This document shows positions 16,537-25,539 of a DNA stretch of 64,000 nucleotides, piece by piece. Origin of the DNA: Methylothermaceae bacterium (GTDB lineage Bacteria > Pseudomonadota > Gammaproteobacteria > Methylococcales > Methylothermaceae); NCBI GenBank assembly GCA_026981855.1, contig JALSIB010000006.1:37902-101901 (forward strand). Direction: 5' to 3'. The notes under the pieces were generated by a model. That model was not told the origin of the DNA. It did no database searches and was given only the letters and a program-made list of their open reading frames with translations. The first letter of the stretch is position 1, and every line of letters begins with the position of its first letter. The translations under genes were made by a program, and so were the position numbers.

Positions 16537-18225
16537 ATGGCTGAATTTGAACTGGAAATCGGACAATATTCGGAAACCGGGCGCAAGCGGGAAAACCAGG
16601 ACTCGTTCGGAATCCTGATTCCCGACGAACCGGAGATCACCTACAAAGGGATCGCCGCCGTCATCGCCGATGGCGTGAGCGGCTGCGAAGACGGCAAGAT
16701 GGCCAGCGAGAGCTGCGTCAAAAGCCTGCTTCACGATTATTACGCCACGCCGGACTCCTGGAGCGTCAAACGCTCCGTGGAAAAGGTGCTGCTGGCCACC
16801 AACCGCTGGCTCCACGGCCAGGGGAGCCAGCCCGGCACGTTGGCGAGCACCCTCAGCGCCCTGGTCGTCAAATCCAATACGGGGCACCTTTTTCATATCG
16901 GCGACAGCCGCATCTACCGGTTGAGAAAAAACCGGCTCGAGCAGCTGACCCAGGATCACAGCTGGGGCAGCGGGGAAAACCAATATCTGTCGCGGGCCAT
17001 GGGCATCGACCTGCGGCTGGACATCGATCACCGCACCCTGCCGATAGAGCCCGGCGACGTCTTCGTCTTCACCACCGACGGCGTCCACGAATTCGTCCCC
17101 GCCGAAGCGATCGTCGACGCCATCCACAGTCACGACGACCTGGCCGCGGCCGCCGAAACCCTGGTACGGCAGGCATTCGAGGCGGACAGCCCGGACAACC
17201 TCACCTGCCAGATCGTCCGCTTCAACCGTCTGCCCGTTCCCACGGAGCAGGAGGTGCTGCTCAAACTCTCCGAGCTGCCCTTCCCGCCGCTGCTGGAAGC
17301 AGGGATGAAACTGGACGGTTACCGGATCGTGCGGGAAATCAGCGCCAGCAAACGGGTCCAGATCTACCAGGCCATCGACGAAGAAACCGGAGACCCGGTG
17401 GTGCTCAAGACCCCCTCGCCCAACTTCGAGGACGATCCGATCTACATCGACCTGTTCTCCCATGAAGAATGGGTCGGCAGCCGCATCGACAGTCCCCAGG
17501 TGATGAAGGTCTTCAAACCCCGCCGGCGGCGCTCCTACCTCTATCTGGTGAGCGAATACATCGAAGGGGAAACCCTGCGCCAATGGATGGATGAACATCC
17601 GGAACGCGCTTTCCAGCAGGTGCGCGACCTCGTCAACCAGATCGCCAGGGGATTGATGGCTTTCCACCGTCTGGAGATGCTGCATCAGGATCTGAAACCG
17701 GACAACATCATGATCGACCAGAGCGGCATTCTGAAGCTGATCGATTTCGGTTCGGTCAAGATCGCCGGCCTGGAAGAGATCAGCAGCCCCCTGGAGCGCA
17801 TTCACCTGCTGGGCACCAAACATTACGCCGCGCCGGAATATTTTCTCGGTTATGCCGGCAGCCAGCGCTCGGACCAGTTTTCCCTCGCGGTCATCGCCTA
17901 CGAACTGCTCACCGGCCACCTGCCCTACGGGGAGAAATACGGAGAAGGCAACATCACCCGCATCCGCTACACCTCGGCCCGCTCCTGGAACCCGGAGATT
18001 CCGGTCTGGATGGACCGGGCGCTGGAGAAAGCGCTGAGCGTCGATCCGGACAAACGCTACGAGACGCTCACCGAATTCCTCCACGATCTGGAGAAACCCA
18101 ACCCCCGCTTCCTGCAACAGGACCGCCAACCCCTGATCGAACGCAATCCGGTGGCGTTCTGGCGCGTCCTGGCGACGATCTCGCTGGGGGTCAACCTCAT
18201 CCTGGCGGTGCTGCTGCTACTTTGA
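16537..18225 (+). CDS. PP2C phosphatase - Ser/Thr kinase fusion, membrane-anchored
   Basis: 562 residues. Residues ~1-235 form a PP2C domain (YSETGRKRENQDSFG, AVIADGVSG, HIGDSRIYRL, FTTDGVHEF, SPDNLTCQIV) with the metal-binding Asp residues. Residues ~265-530 form a Hanks-type kinase: VVLKTPS (ATP Lys), LHQDLKPDNIMID (catalytic loop), LIDFGSVKI and YAAPEYFL. The Gly-rich loop is degenerate (EISASKRVQIYQ). A single C-terminal membrane helix (ISLGVNLILAVLLLL) anchors it with both domains in the cytoplasm. It follows narK after a strong terminator. Homologous fusions occur at nitrate assimilation loci; the substrate is unknown. Confidence 0.93.
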   Translation: MAEFELEIGQYSETGRKRENQDSFGILIPDEPEITYKGIAAVIADGVSGCEDGKMASESCVKSLLHDYYATPDSWSVKRSVEKVLLATNRWLHGQGSQPGTLASTLSALVVKSNTGHLFHIGDSRIYRLRKNRLEQLTQDHSWGSGENQYLSRAMGIDLRLDIDHRTLPIEPGDVFVFTTDGVHEFVPAEAIVDAIHSHDDLAAAAETLVRQAFEADSPDNLTCQIVRFNRLPVPTEQEVLLKLSELPFPPLLEAGMKLDGYRIVREISASKRVQIYQAIDEETGDPVVLKTPSPNFEDDPIYIDLFSHEEWVGSRIDSPQVMKVFKPRRRRSYLYLVSEYIEGETLRQWMDEHPERAFQQVRDLVNQIARGLMAFHRLEMLHQDLKPDNIMIDQSGILKLIDFGSVKIAGLEEISSPLERIHLLGTKHYAAPEYFLGYAGSQRSDQFSLAVIAYELLTGHLPYGEKYGEGNITRIRYTSARSWNPEIPVWMDRALEKALSVDPDKRYETLTEFLHDLEKPNPRFLQQDRQPLIERNPVAFWRVLATISLGVNLILAVLLLL

Positions 18226-18236
18226 ATTCGCCCCGG

Positions 18237-19346
18237 CTATCGGCTCCGGCGGTTCAGGGGCGCCATCAAATGGATGAACCGGCAAAGCAGGGAAACCCCC
18301 ACCGGATCACCCACCGCCAGGCGGTTCCGCTCCGCCACATGCAAGGGCAGGTCCAGATGAAGACGTTTTTCGGGGGCGGCGACGGGCGCCAGCACGACCT
18401 GGGCGCGGCCGCCGAAACGGACGATCTCGACGATATGCCCCCGCACGGGGTTCTCGCGCACGCCGCGCGAAGGCCGCCGGCGTGAATGCAGCAGCAGCCC
18501 GGCTGGGGGAATGCACCAGTCGACCGTGGCGTCGACCTGGATGGATTCGCGCCACGGGGCTTCCAGTTCTCCCCCTTCCCACCTCAGACGGCAGCGGCCC
18601 CGTACCCTGTCCACGGCGATCACCCGCCCCCGGAAAAGATTGCGTATGTCCACCAGCCGCGCCGCCTCCGCATCGACGGGACGCAGCATGACCTCGGACG
18701 GCGATCCCTGCTGCAAAATCCGGCCCCGGTGGATCAGCGCCATCCGGTCGGCCAGCATCTCGGCCTCCTCCAGGTCGTGGGTGACCAGAATCATGGGAAT
18801 CTGCAACGTGCGCTTGAGCTCGGCCATCTCCAGCCGCAAACGCCGGCGGGTGACCTGGTCCACCGCCGAGAAGGGCTCGTCGAGCAGAATCACGGCAGGG
18901 TCGCGCATCATCGCCCTGGCCAGCGCCACCCGTTGCCGCTGGCCGCCGGACAACGCATCGGGGCGACGATCCTCCAGTCCCGCCAGATGAACCCGCCGCA
19001 ACCACCGGCGCGCCTTTTCCCTGGCGCGATCACCGGGCAGGCGGCAGGCCAGCGTCAGGTTCTGCAACACCGTCAGATGGGGAAACAGGGCGTAATCCTG
19101 GAAGACGAACCCCACCCGCCGGCGCTGCGGCGACAGGGCGATTCCGAGGGCGTCGTCCAGCCACACCTCACCGCCGCACACGATCCTGCCGGCGGGATGG
19201 TGCAGGCCGGCGATGCAGCGCAGCACCGAGGTCTTGCCACTACCCGAAGGCCCCACCAACGCCAACAGCTCACCTTGGCCGCAATGGAGCCCGACTTCCA
19301 GGGGAATCGGGCGGAGCTGGCGGATGTCGACCTGCAACCGCTTCAT
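18237..19346 (-). CDS. modC: Molybdate ABC transporter ATP-binding protein
   Basis: 369 residues. ATPase features in order: GPSGSGKTS (Walker A), LSGGQRQRVALARA (signature), VILLDEPFSAVD (Walker B) and VTHDLEEAE (switch His). The last ~130 residues form the regulatory molybdate-binding (TOBE-like) extension characteristic of ModC. The start ATG at 19346 overlaps the modB stop by four bases. Last gene of a leftward modABC operon supplying molybdenum, needed by the NarG and NasA cofactors encoded beside it. Convergent with the kinase-phosphatase gene. Confidence 0.93.
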   Translation of the reverse strand: MKRLQVDIRQLRPIPLEVGLHCGQGELLALVGPSGSGKTSVLRCIAGLHHPAGRIVCGGEVWLDDALGIALSPQRRRVGFVFQDYALFPHLTVLQNLTLACRLPGDRAREKARRWLRRVHLAGLEDRRPDALSGGQRQRVALARAMMRDPAVILLDEPFSAVDQVTRRRLRLEMAELKRTLQIPMILVTHDLEEAEMLADRMALIHRGRILQQGSPSEVMLRPVDAEAARLVDIRNLFRGRVIAVDRVRGRCRLRWEGGELEAPWRESIQVDATVDWCIPPAGLLLHSRRRPSRGVRENPVRGHIVEIVRFGGRAQVVLAPVAAPEKRLHLDLPLHVAERNRLAVGDPVGVSLLCRFIHLMAPLNRRSR

Positions 19347-19996
19347 CGCCGCCGTTCGACGGCGAACACCGCCATCACCGCGATCAGGGAGAATCCCAGA
19401 AGAAACAGCGACATCCTCGCTGCGGCTGCCTCGTCGAAAGCCTGCACCCGGTCGTAGATGGCCACCGCCAGCGTCCGCGTCCGCCCCGGCATGTTCCCCC
19501 CCACCATCAACACCACCCCGAATTCCCCCAGGGTGTGGGCGAAACTCAGGACCAGGGCGGACAACAGCCCCCCCCGCGCCAGGGGAAGCTCGATCTTCCA
19601 GAAGGTGCGCCACGGCCCCAGCCCGCTGCACCAGGCAGCCTCGCGCAGCTGCGGGGGAATCGCCTGGAAGGCCCGCAGCAAGGGCTGGACGGCGAAAGGA
19701 AGGCTGTAGACGAGGGAAGCCAGCACCAGGCCGGGAAAGGAAAAGACCAGGGTGGCGCCGGTCGTCTCCATGAGCCAGCGTCCCAAGGGGGCACCGGGAT
19801 TGAAGAACGACAGAAAATAAAATCCCAGCACACTGGGCGGGAGCACCAGCGGCAGGGCGATCACCGATTCGAGTACCAGACGGCCGGGAAACCGCCGCCA
19901 GGCCAGAAGACGCGCCAGCAGCAGCGCCAGAGGAAGCAGCAAGACCACGGTCCACCCGGCCAGCCTGATCGAAACCCAGAGCGCCTGCCAGTCCAT
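19343..19996 (-). CDS. modB: Molybdate ABC transporter permease
   Basis: 217 residues with about five membrane helices. The ABC-permease EAA-type loop is visible as REAAWCSGLGPWRTFWKIELP, and TLGEFGVVLMVGGNMPGRT is the conserved ModB C-terminal segment. The start is ATG 19996, overlapping the modA stop (ATGA); an upstream in-frame ATG at 20032 would lie inside modA and is not needed. Confidence 0.93.
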   Translation of the reverse strand: MDWQALWVSIRLAGWTVVLLLPLALLLARLLAWRRFPGRLVLESVIALPLVLPPSVLGFYFLSFFNPGAPLGRWLMETTGATLVFSFPGLVLASLVYSLPFAVQPLLRAFQAIPPQLREAAWCSGLGPWRTFWKIELPLARGGLLSALVLSFAHTLGEFGVVLMVGGNMPGRTRTLAVAIYDRVQAFDEAAAARMSLFLLGFSLIAVMAVFAVERRR

Positions 19997-20781
19997 CAGC
20001 GCCGGCCCGCACCGTCCCCGGAAGATGGACACGCGCCCACGCTTTCCGCCTTCATTTCCGTGGCACAGCTCCCAAGACGGTCACGAACGAAGGTGTAGAA
20101 AGCATGCTCGGCGGCGGTGGCGCCGCACAGAAGAACCATCGTCAAGGGCGTCGGCCGGTACAGGCTTCGTTCCACCGCCACCCACCGCCCCCGTTGCCCG
20201 AAGGGAGCGGATTGGACGAGATGGCGTGGCAACAGGGCCGCATCCACCGCCCCTGAAAGCGCCATCTGCGCCGCCTGGGCCGCGCTCTCGCCATACACCA
20301 CCCGTCCTTGCAGTGGCTGCCATACACTGGCCTTCTCCAAGGCATGACGGGCCACTCTGCCAAAAGGGGCCACCGCCGGATCGGCAATCGCCAGATGGCG
20401 CGGGGGCGATCGTTTCAGCCCCATGAGGGAAGCATCGAGTGGAACCTTGGCGCCCTTCGGCACATACAGCACCAGATATCCCTCGCCGATGACCACGGGT
20501 CCTTCGCAAATACGCCCATCCCGCTCCAGAGGCCGCAGAAATTCCGGCGCCGCGCTGAAGAAAAGCGCGTAGGGCGCGCCATGGCGAATCTGCTGCACCA
20601 GCGTTCCCGAAGCGGCATAGACCAGACGCACCTCGGCATCGCGGACGTGCTGCCGGTAATCCTGGCGTACTCTTTCCAGTACCGGCCGCAGGCTGGATGC
20701 CGCCGCGGCGGTGATGGTTGCGGCAAAGGCCGGAAACGGGCGGAAAAGCCACCACAAGAGGCCGATCACGACGACGACCAT
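19996..20781 (-). CDS. modA: Molybdate-binding periplasmic protein ModA
   Basis: 261 residues, with a signal peptide (VVVVIGLLWWLFRPFPAFA). The mature start TITAAAASSLRPVLERV and later YAASGTLVQQIRHGAPYALFFSA match the A-A-A-S-L and A-S-S-G-x-L-x-x-Q-I-x-x-G-A-P segments that bind oxyanion in ModA. Divergent from E. coli ModA in the second half. ATG 20781 is chosen for the signal peptide; no strong ribosome site is seen. The IS200/IS605 element ends about 100 bases upstream. Confidence 0.85.
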   Translation of the reverse strand: MVVVVIGLLWWLFRPFPAFAATITAAAASSLRPVLERVRQDYRQHVRDAEVRLVYAASGTLVQQIRHGAPYALFFSAAPEFLRPLERDGRICEGPVVIGEGYLVLYVPKGAKVPLDASLMGLKRSPPRHLAIADPAVAPFGRVARHALEKASVWQPLQGRVVYGESAAQAAQMALSGAVDAALLPRHLVQSAPFGQRGRWVAVERSLYRPTPLTMVLLCGATAAEHAFYTFVRDRLGSCATEMKAESVGACPSSGDGAGRR

Positions 20782-20895
20782 ACACCGGCGGAACCCCCCG
20801 CCCCGGTAGACGATCACCGAGGATTCAGACAATGGCCGCGCTCCCCATGAAAACCATGGGCACAGAACCACCCACTCCGGTTGAATTGACATCCT

Positions 20896-20915
20896 CCCCT
20901 CCCTTTAGGGAGGGG
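20896..20915. repeat. Subterminal hairpin, tnpB-side (RE) end
   Basis: CCCCTCCC-TTTA-GGGAGGGG, perfect 8-bp stem. This type of structure is bound by the single-strand transposase, and in tnpB elements forms the 3' part of the guide RNA scaffold; the bases just outside (leftward) would be the guide. Confidence 0.8.
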
Positions 20916-20946
20916 ATTCCTTCCTGCCACCACGCCTGGGCGGGCG

Positions 20947-22239
20947 TTAGATCCTGCCAAAGCAGGACTCGCCGAAAATTTCGGCGAACAGGCGATCCGG
21001 GCTGTGGCTGGAAAGCCATCCCTCCAGCCACCCGGCGGAAGCATCCGCCGTGTCCCACCCTTCGTCGCGCAACTTTTCCATCCCGCGCGAGAGGATGTTG
21101 TACGCTCCCACCTGATCGGCATGGGCGCTAAAGCCGCATTCCACACACCGGAACGTCGGTTGGTCGGGCCGGTTGTCCGGATCGGTGTGTCCGCACCGGG
21201 GGCAACGCTGGGAGGTGTGGTGCGGCGCCACCTTCACCAGCATCCCACCCCGCCAGGACAGCTTGTACCGAAGCATCTCCACCAGCATCCCCCAGCCCTG
21301 GTCCAGGATGGACTTGTTGAGACCCGATTTGGCGCGAACGTTCCGCCCTGGTTCGTCCACCGTCCCCCGGGCGCTTCGGGTCATGGACCGGACCTTCAGA
21401 TCCTCCACCACGATGACTGCGTGGTTCTTGCAAAGCCTCGTGGTCAGTTTCTGAAGCAGGTCGTAGCGCACGTTGGCAATGTGTTCGTGCAGCCGGGTGA
21501 TACGGCGCTTCTGCTGGTACCAGTTCCTGGAAAACCGTTTCTTCCGGGAAAGCTTGCGTTGTTCCCAGACCAGTTTCTCTTCGAAACGGCGCAGGGGGAA
21601 AAGTGGATCGATCCGCGTTCCGTCCACCAGGGTGGCGAGGTGCTTCACCCCAAGGTCCAGGGCGGTGATCGAAAGCTTGGACAAGGGCAGCTCCTGTTCC
21701 ACCTCCACCTGGATGGACACGTACCAATGCCCGGCCCTTCGAGTGACGGTGGCGTTCTTGACCATCCCTTCAATCTCTCGCGTCTTTCGGAATTTCACCC
21801 GGCCCACCTTGGGCAGAAAAATTTTCGGAAGCCGCCTTCTGCCCGCCTCGTCCCAAACTCGAAGGTCCAGCTTGATCTGGTTTGGATCGGGATAGCGCAA
21901 GGAGTCGTGAACGCCCCGTTTCCTGAAAGCGGGAAAACCCTTGGGATTGTTCCGATCCAGCCCTTCCCAAATAGCCTGATCCAGCCGCTTCAACGCCTGC
22001 TGCTGGGTATGGACCGGCCCCTGGCGCAGAAACCCGTATTCTTCACTGGACCGCCACAGAGTCAGGTATTTGGCCAGATCGCCATAACGAAGCAGCGGAA
22101 CACCCCCATCCAACCGGCGCTTTTGCAGCTCCAGGGCCTTGTTCCAGACGAACCGGGCCTGGCCGCAGAACTGGTGCAGTAACGCCTGTTGCGCCTCGTC
22201 CGGCTCTAATCTGAAACGGTAGGCTTTGCGAATGACCAT
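20947..22239 (-). CDS. tnpB: TnpB, RNA-guided nuclease of IS605 type
   Basis: 430 residues, full length. N-terminal helix-turn-helix region (YRFRLEPDEAQQALLHQFCG), then split RuvC motifs ALDLGVKHLATL, VIVVEDLKV and SAHADQVGAYNIL, plus a zinc finger CPRCGH ... CVECGF. The three acidic residues are present, so it is probably active as a guide-RNA-directed nuclease. The last RuvC motif reads DQVGAYN where DRDxNAA is more usual. Divergent from tnpA by 22 bases. Confidence 0.93.
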   Translation of the reverse strand: MVIRKAYRFRLEPDEAQQALLHQFCGQARFVWNKALELQKRRLDGGVPLLRYGDLAKYLTLWRSSEEYGFLRQGPVHTQQQALKRLDQAIWEGLDRNNPKGFPAFRKRGVHDSLRYPDPNQIKLDLRVWDEAGRRRLPKIFLPKVGRVKFRKTREIEGMVKNATVTRRAGHWYVSIQVEVEQELPLSKLSITALDLGVKHLATLVDGTRIDPLFPLRRFEEKLVWEQRKLSRKKRFSRNWYQQKRRITRLHEHIANVRYDLLQKLTTRLCKNHAVIVVEDLKVRSMTRSARGTVDEPGRNVRAKSGLNKSILDQGWGMLVEMLRYKLSWRGGMLVKVAPHHTSQRCPRCGHTDPDNRPDQPTFRCVECGFSAHADQVGAYNILSRGMEKLRDEGWDTADASAGWLEGWLSSHSPDRLFAEIFGESCFGRI

Positions 22240-22261
22240 ACCCTAATGATAAACTTGGTCT

Positions 22262-22684
22262 ATGGATAACTCAAGTGAAATAAGGACAGGAAGACACTGC
22301 GTTTTTAACATACATGTCCATTTGGTCTTCGTCACCAGATACCGCCGCGACGTGCTGACTTCCGAAATGCTCGATGAACTGAGAACCATCTTCGAAGGCG
22401 TCTGCCGAGATTTCGAGGCGGAATTGGTGGAATTCAATGGCGAGGCCGACCATGTGCACCTTTTGGTGCATTACCCGCCCAAAGTGGCGGTGTCCCGCCT
22501 GGTCAACAGTTTGAAGGGTGTATCCAGCCGTTTGTTGCGGAAAAAGTATGCCCGTGAGTTGGGGGGTAAACTGTGGAAGGGCAAGCTCTGGTCGCCCAGT
22601 TATTTCGCCGGGAGTTGTGGCGGTGCGCCCATCTCGATCCTCAAGCAGTACATCGAAGCCCAACAGCGTCCCCGGCCGCGCTAA
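22262..22684 (+). CDS. tnpA: TnpA, HUH (Y1) transposase of IS200/IS605 type
   Basis: 140 residues, full length. HUH motif in ADHVHLLVHYPP, catalytic Tyr in LKQYIEAQ, and the family opening HVHLVFVTRYRR. Works as a dimer on single-stranded DNA. Complete and without frameshift, so the element may still move. Confidence 0.93.
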   Translation: MDNSSEIRTGRHCVFNIHVHLVFVTRYRRDVLTSEMLDELRTIFEGVCRDFEAELVEFNGEADHVHLLVHYPPKVAVSRLVNSLKGVSSRLLRKKYARELGGKLWKGKLWSPSYFAGSCGGAPISILKQYIEAQQRPRPR

Positions 22685-22715
22685 ACACCTCACTCAGGGG
22701 GAGGTGCCGCGCAGC

Positions 22716-22757
22716 CCGCGCCTTATCCCCTCCATTCATGGAGGGGATAAGGCGCGG
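22716..22757. repeat. Subterminal hairpin, tnpA-side (LE) end
   Basis: CCGCGCCTTATCCCCTCCAT, two bases, then its exact complement: a perfect 20-bp stem. It shares the CCCCTCC core with the other end. Also lies 30 bases past the 3' end of tRNA-Cys. Confidence 0.85.
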
Positions 22758-22786
22758 ATTTTCCGATCAAGCAAAAGGGATATGAA

Positions 22787-22860
22787 TGGAGGCGGCGGTC
22801 GGAATCGAACCGGCGTACACGGCTTTGCAGGCCGCTGCATAACCACTCTGCCACGCCGCC
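22787..22860 (-). tRNA. tRNA-Cys (GCA)
   Basis: On the minus strand the acceptor GGCGGCG pairs with CGCCGCC; the anticodon loop CCTGCAAAGCC gives GCA; T loop TTCGAAT; 3' TCCA is encoded. One mismatch in the T stem. Confidence 0.95.
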
Positions 22861-22874
22861 TGGAACAGGAGACT

Positions 22875-22897
22875 AAAAAAGCCGCATCCTGTGCGGC
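22875..22897 (-). terminator. Terminator between tRNA-Gly and tRNA-Cys
   Basis: On the minus strand GCCGCA-CAGGA-TGCGGC followed by TTTTTT. It lies directly after tRNA-Gly, so tRNA-Cys needs read-through or its own promoter. Confidence 0.8.
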
Positions 22898-22906
22898 CCT
22901 GGAGAT

Positions 22907-22982
22907 TGGAGCGGGAAACGGGATTCGAACCCGCGACCCCAACCTTGGCAAGGTTGTGCTCTACCAACTGAGCTATTCCCGC
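22907..22982 (-). tRNA. tRNA-Gly (GCC)
   Basis: On the minus strand GCGGGAATAGCTCAGTTGG opens a full cloverleaf; the anticodon loop CTTGCCAAG gives GCC; T arm GGGTTCGAATCCC; 3' TCCA is encoded. Confidence 0.97.
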
Positions 22983-22997
22983 GCTGAACGATCTGGT

Positions 22998-23025
22998 ATT
23001 TTAATCGCTTGACGTTGACTGTCAA
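22998..23025 (-). promoter_or_regulatory. sigma-70 promoter of tRNA-Gly
   Basis: On the minus strand TTGACA (23020-23025), 16 bases, then TAAAAT (22998-23003), a near-consensus promoter whose start would fall about 10 bases before the tRNA. Confidence 0.85.
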
Positions 23026-23127
23026 GAGACAGTTTTCGATTTTTGCACCGGAAACTTCACCGGCGAAGGGAACGCGCGCCATTTTTCGAACCCGAAGTCC
23101 GCCTGCCCACGACAAACGAGAGAAGCC

Positions 23128-23667
23128 ATGGCCGAAGTGAGCGAAAAAATCGAAATCATCCAGGGAGACATCACCCGCCTCGAGGTCGATGCCATCGTCA
23201 ACGCCGCCAACACCACGCTGCTCGGCGGCGGCGGGGTGGATGGCGCCATCCACCGGGCGGCGGGCCCCCGGCTGCTGGAGGAATGCCGCCGCCTCGGCGG
23301 CTGTCCCACAGGCAAAGCCAAGGCCACCGACGGCTATCGGCTGCCGGCCAGGTACGTGTTCCACACGGTTGGCCCGGTATGGCAGGGAGGCGCACATCAC
23401 GAAGACGACCTGCTGGCCTCTTGTTACCGCGAGTGCATGAAGCTGGCCCAAGAGTATCGAGTCAGAACCATCGCCTTCCCCGCGATCTCCTGCGGGGTGT
23501 ATCATTTCCCGGTGGAACGCGCCGCCCGCATTGCCATTTCGACCTTGCTGGACTGCCTGAAGGACAAGCCGGAAATGGAAAAGATCTACCTGGTGTGCTT
23601 CGATCCACAAACCTATCAAACCTATCGGAAAGTTCTCCGGGAGTTGACCCACCATGCCAACGATTGA
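23128..23667 (+). CDS. Macro-domain protein (O-acetyl-ADP-ribose deacetylase type)
   Basis: 179 residues, a single macro domain. The ADP-ribose-binding features are clear: [37 protein letters not shown] and [12 protein letters not shown]. This is the MacroD/YmdB class, which removes ADP-ribose from proteins or deacetylates O-acetyl-ADP-ribose. Its end overlaps the M18 aminopeptidase gene by 14 bases, so the two are coupled. Confidence 0.93.
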   Translation: MAEVSEKIEIIQGDITRLEVDAIVNAANTTLLGGGGVDGAIHRAAGPRLLEECRRLGGCPTGKAKATDGYRLPARYVFHTVGPVWQGGAHHEDDLLASCYRECMKLAQEYRVRTIAFPAISCGVYHFPVERAARIAISTLLDCLKDKPEMEKIYLVCFDPQTYQTYRKVLRELTHHAND

Positions 23668-24979
23668 TCCCGCCCAGCGCCGGCAGGCCGAATCCTTGCT
23701 GCGCTTCATCGATTCCTCCCCCAGCCCCTGGCATGCGGCGACCACCATGGCGGAATGGCTGGAAGAGGAAGGCTTCCACAACCTGGACGAACGCGGCCAC
23801 TGGAACCTCGCCCCCCGCGGCCGCTATTACGTATTGCGTGACGACTCGTCGATCATCGCCTTCATCCTCGGCACCGACTCCGTGGACCGGGCGGGACTGC
23901 GCATCGTCGGCGCCCATACCGACTCTCCCGGCCTGCGCCTCAAACCCCGGCCGGCGGAAGCCGCCGATCCGATGCTGAGGCTCGGGGTGGAAATCTACGG
24001 CAGCCCGATCCTCGCCACCTGGAGCGACCGGGATCTGAGCCTGGCCGGCCGCGTGGCCCTGCGCCACCAACCGCCCACGGTTTGCCTGATCGATTTCGAA
24101 ACGCCGCTGCTGCGGCTGCCCAACCTCGCCATCCACATGAACCGCAAGGTCAACGAGGAAGGATTGAAGTTCGACAGGCAAAGCGAGCTGCCCCTGCTGC
24201 TGGCCGTTCTGGAGCGGGAAATTCCACCGGAGACGCGATTCATCGAGCTGCTGGCGGAAAGGCTCGACTGCGATCCGGAAACCATCGGCGGCTGGGAGCT
24301 GAATGTCTATGACACCCAGCGAGGCGCCTTCTGGGGCCCCGATCAGGAATTCATCGCCAGCGCCCGTCTCGACAACCTCGCCTCCTGCCACGCAGCCCTG
24401 GCGGCCATGCTGCTCGAGGACGAAACCGCCGCGACCCGGGTCTGCGCCCTGTTCGACCACGAGGAGGTGGGCTCGGAAAGCTTCAAGGGCGCTGGGGGAG
24501 CCTTCCTGGAAGACACGCTCAACCGCCTGTTCGCCACCCTCGGCATCGATGAAGTCGCCAGACACCAGGCCCTGGCGGCCAGCTTCCTCATCAGCGCCGA
24601 CATGGCCCACGCCTATCAGCCCAATTTCCCCAAGGGATACGACCCCGGCCACAAAGCGGTCGTCAACCGGGGCCCTGTCATCAAGACCAACGCCAATCTC
24701 CGCTACACCACCGAATCTTTCTCCCAGGCCCTGTTTTGCGACTGGTGCGAACAAGCCGACGTCCCGTGGCAGCACTACGTCCACCGCAGCGACCTTCCCT
24801 GCGGCAGCACCATCGGCCCCATGACCTCGGCCAGACTGGGAATCCGCAGTATCGACGTCGGCAATCCCCTGTGGGCCATGCACAGCATCCGGGAAAGCGC
24901 CGGCGTCATCGACCATTCCCACATGATTCGGGTACTGGAACGGTTTTTCGCCAGCCCCCGGATCCCCGTCAACGGCTGA
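23654..24979 (+). CDS. apeB: M18-family aminopeptidase
   Basis: 441 residues, standard length. Cytosolic two-zinc aminopeptidase, preferring acidic N-terminal residues in characterised members. Metal and catalytic residues are visible: [36 protein letters not shown] and ISADMAHAY; the substrate segment [15 protein letters not shown] and the closing SIRESAG are also family-specific. The start ATG 23654 lies inside the end of the macro-domain gene. Confidence 0.94.
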   Translation: MPTIDPAQRRQAESLLRFIDSSPSPWHAATTMAEWLEEEGFHNLDERGHWNLAPRGRYYVLRDDSSIIAFILGTDSVDRAGLRIVGAHTDSPGLRLKPRPAEAADPMLRLGVEIYGSPILATWSDRDLSLAGRVALRHQPPTVCLIDFETPLLRLPNLAIHMNRKVNEEGLKFDRQSELPLLLAVLEREIPPETRFIELLAERLDCDPETIGGWELNVYDTQRGAFWGPDQEFIASARLDNLASCHAALAAMLLEDETAATRVCALFDHEEVGSESFKGAGGAFLEDTLNRLFATLGIDEVARHQALAASFLISADMAHAYQPNFPKGYDPGHKAVVNRGPVIKTNANLRYTTESFSQALFCDWCEQADVPWQHYVHRSDLPCGSTIGPMTSARLGIRSIDVGNPLWAMHSIRESAGVIDHSHMIRVLERFFASPRIPVNG

Positions 24980-25050
24980 CCCGCGCCATTTCGGGCAAAA
25001 CGCCCCGGCCCGCCCTCTCCTGACGGGAGAAAGGCCGGGACTGATAACGA

Positions 25051-25539
25051 TTAGCGGGTAACCTCCCCGACCGCCTGACCGATCGCCTTCGTTCCCTTTT
25101 CAGCTTCCATGGCGGCCTGATCCACGGCAGAGGCGGCAGCCTCCTTGGCCTTTTCGGCTTTTGCTGCGGCCTGATCCCCAATAGCCTCGGCCGTTTCCTT
25201 GGCCTGGTCCGCCGTCTCGGCCACCGCGTCCGCCGCCTGTTCGGCCTTCTGCTTCAGGCTCTGCCCCAATTCGGACAGACCTTTCTCCGTCGCCGTGGCC
25301 GCCTCTTCCGTCTTGGAAACGGCTTCACCGAGCTTCTGCTCCACCGTGGCAGCCTCTTTCCGGGCGCCCTCCCCAACCGCCTGTACCGACTGGGACTTGA
25401 CTTCAAAAGGGTTTTCACCAGCCGCCTGACTGGTCGCAGCCCCTTCCTCCACCTTGCCGGCCCGCTCCTGGCCTTCCTGCTTGCCGCAAGCAGACAACAC
25501 CATGAATCCACTCAAAGCGATGTACAACATGAAACGCAT
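25051..25539 (-). CDS. Ala/Glu/Lys-rich helical lipoprotein
   Basis: 162 residues. The N-terminus MRFMLYIALSGFMVLSACG is a lipoprotein signal with lipobox LSAC. The remainder is nearly free of aromatic residues and has repeating A-x-x-A / K-E-A-A segments (ETADQAKETAEAIGDQAAAK), predicting a long amphipathic helix or coiled coil like apolipoprotein or LEA-type repeats. ATG 25539 has GGAGGAG upstream. Divergent from the alkaline phosphatase across 348 bases. Function not recognised. Confidence 0.75.
   Translation of the reverse strand: MRFMLYIALSGFMVLSACGKQEGQERAGKVEEGAATSQAAGENPFEVKSQSVQAVGEGARKEAATVEQKLGEAVSKTEEAATATEKGLSELGQSLKQKAEQAADAVAETADQAKETAEAIGDQAAAKAEKAKEAAASAVDQAAMEAEKGTKAIGQAVGEVTR

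Larger units (their letters stand above)
20881..22765. mobile_element. IS200/IS605-family insertion sequence
   Basis: Contains divergent tnpA (HUH transposase) and tnpB with subterminal hairpins of shared core CCCCTCC-GGAGGGG at both ends: 20896-20915 near the tnpB 3' end, and 22716-22757 beyond tnpA. Ends are approximate. On the minus strand the tnpA-side flank reads GCTTGAT just outside, a possible TTGAT target; the tnpB side ends GATGTCAATTCAA. As in the family there are no terminal inverted repeats or target duplications to mark the ends. It separates modA from tRNA-Cys. Confidence 0.85.
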
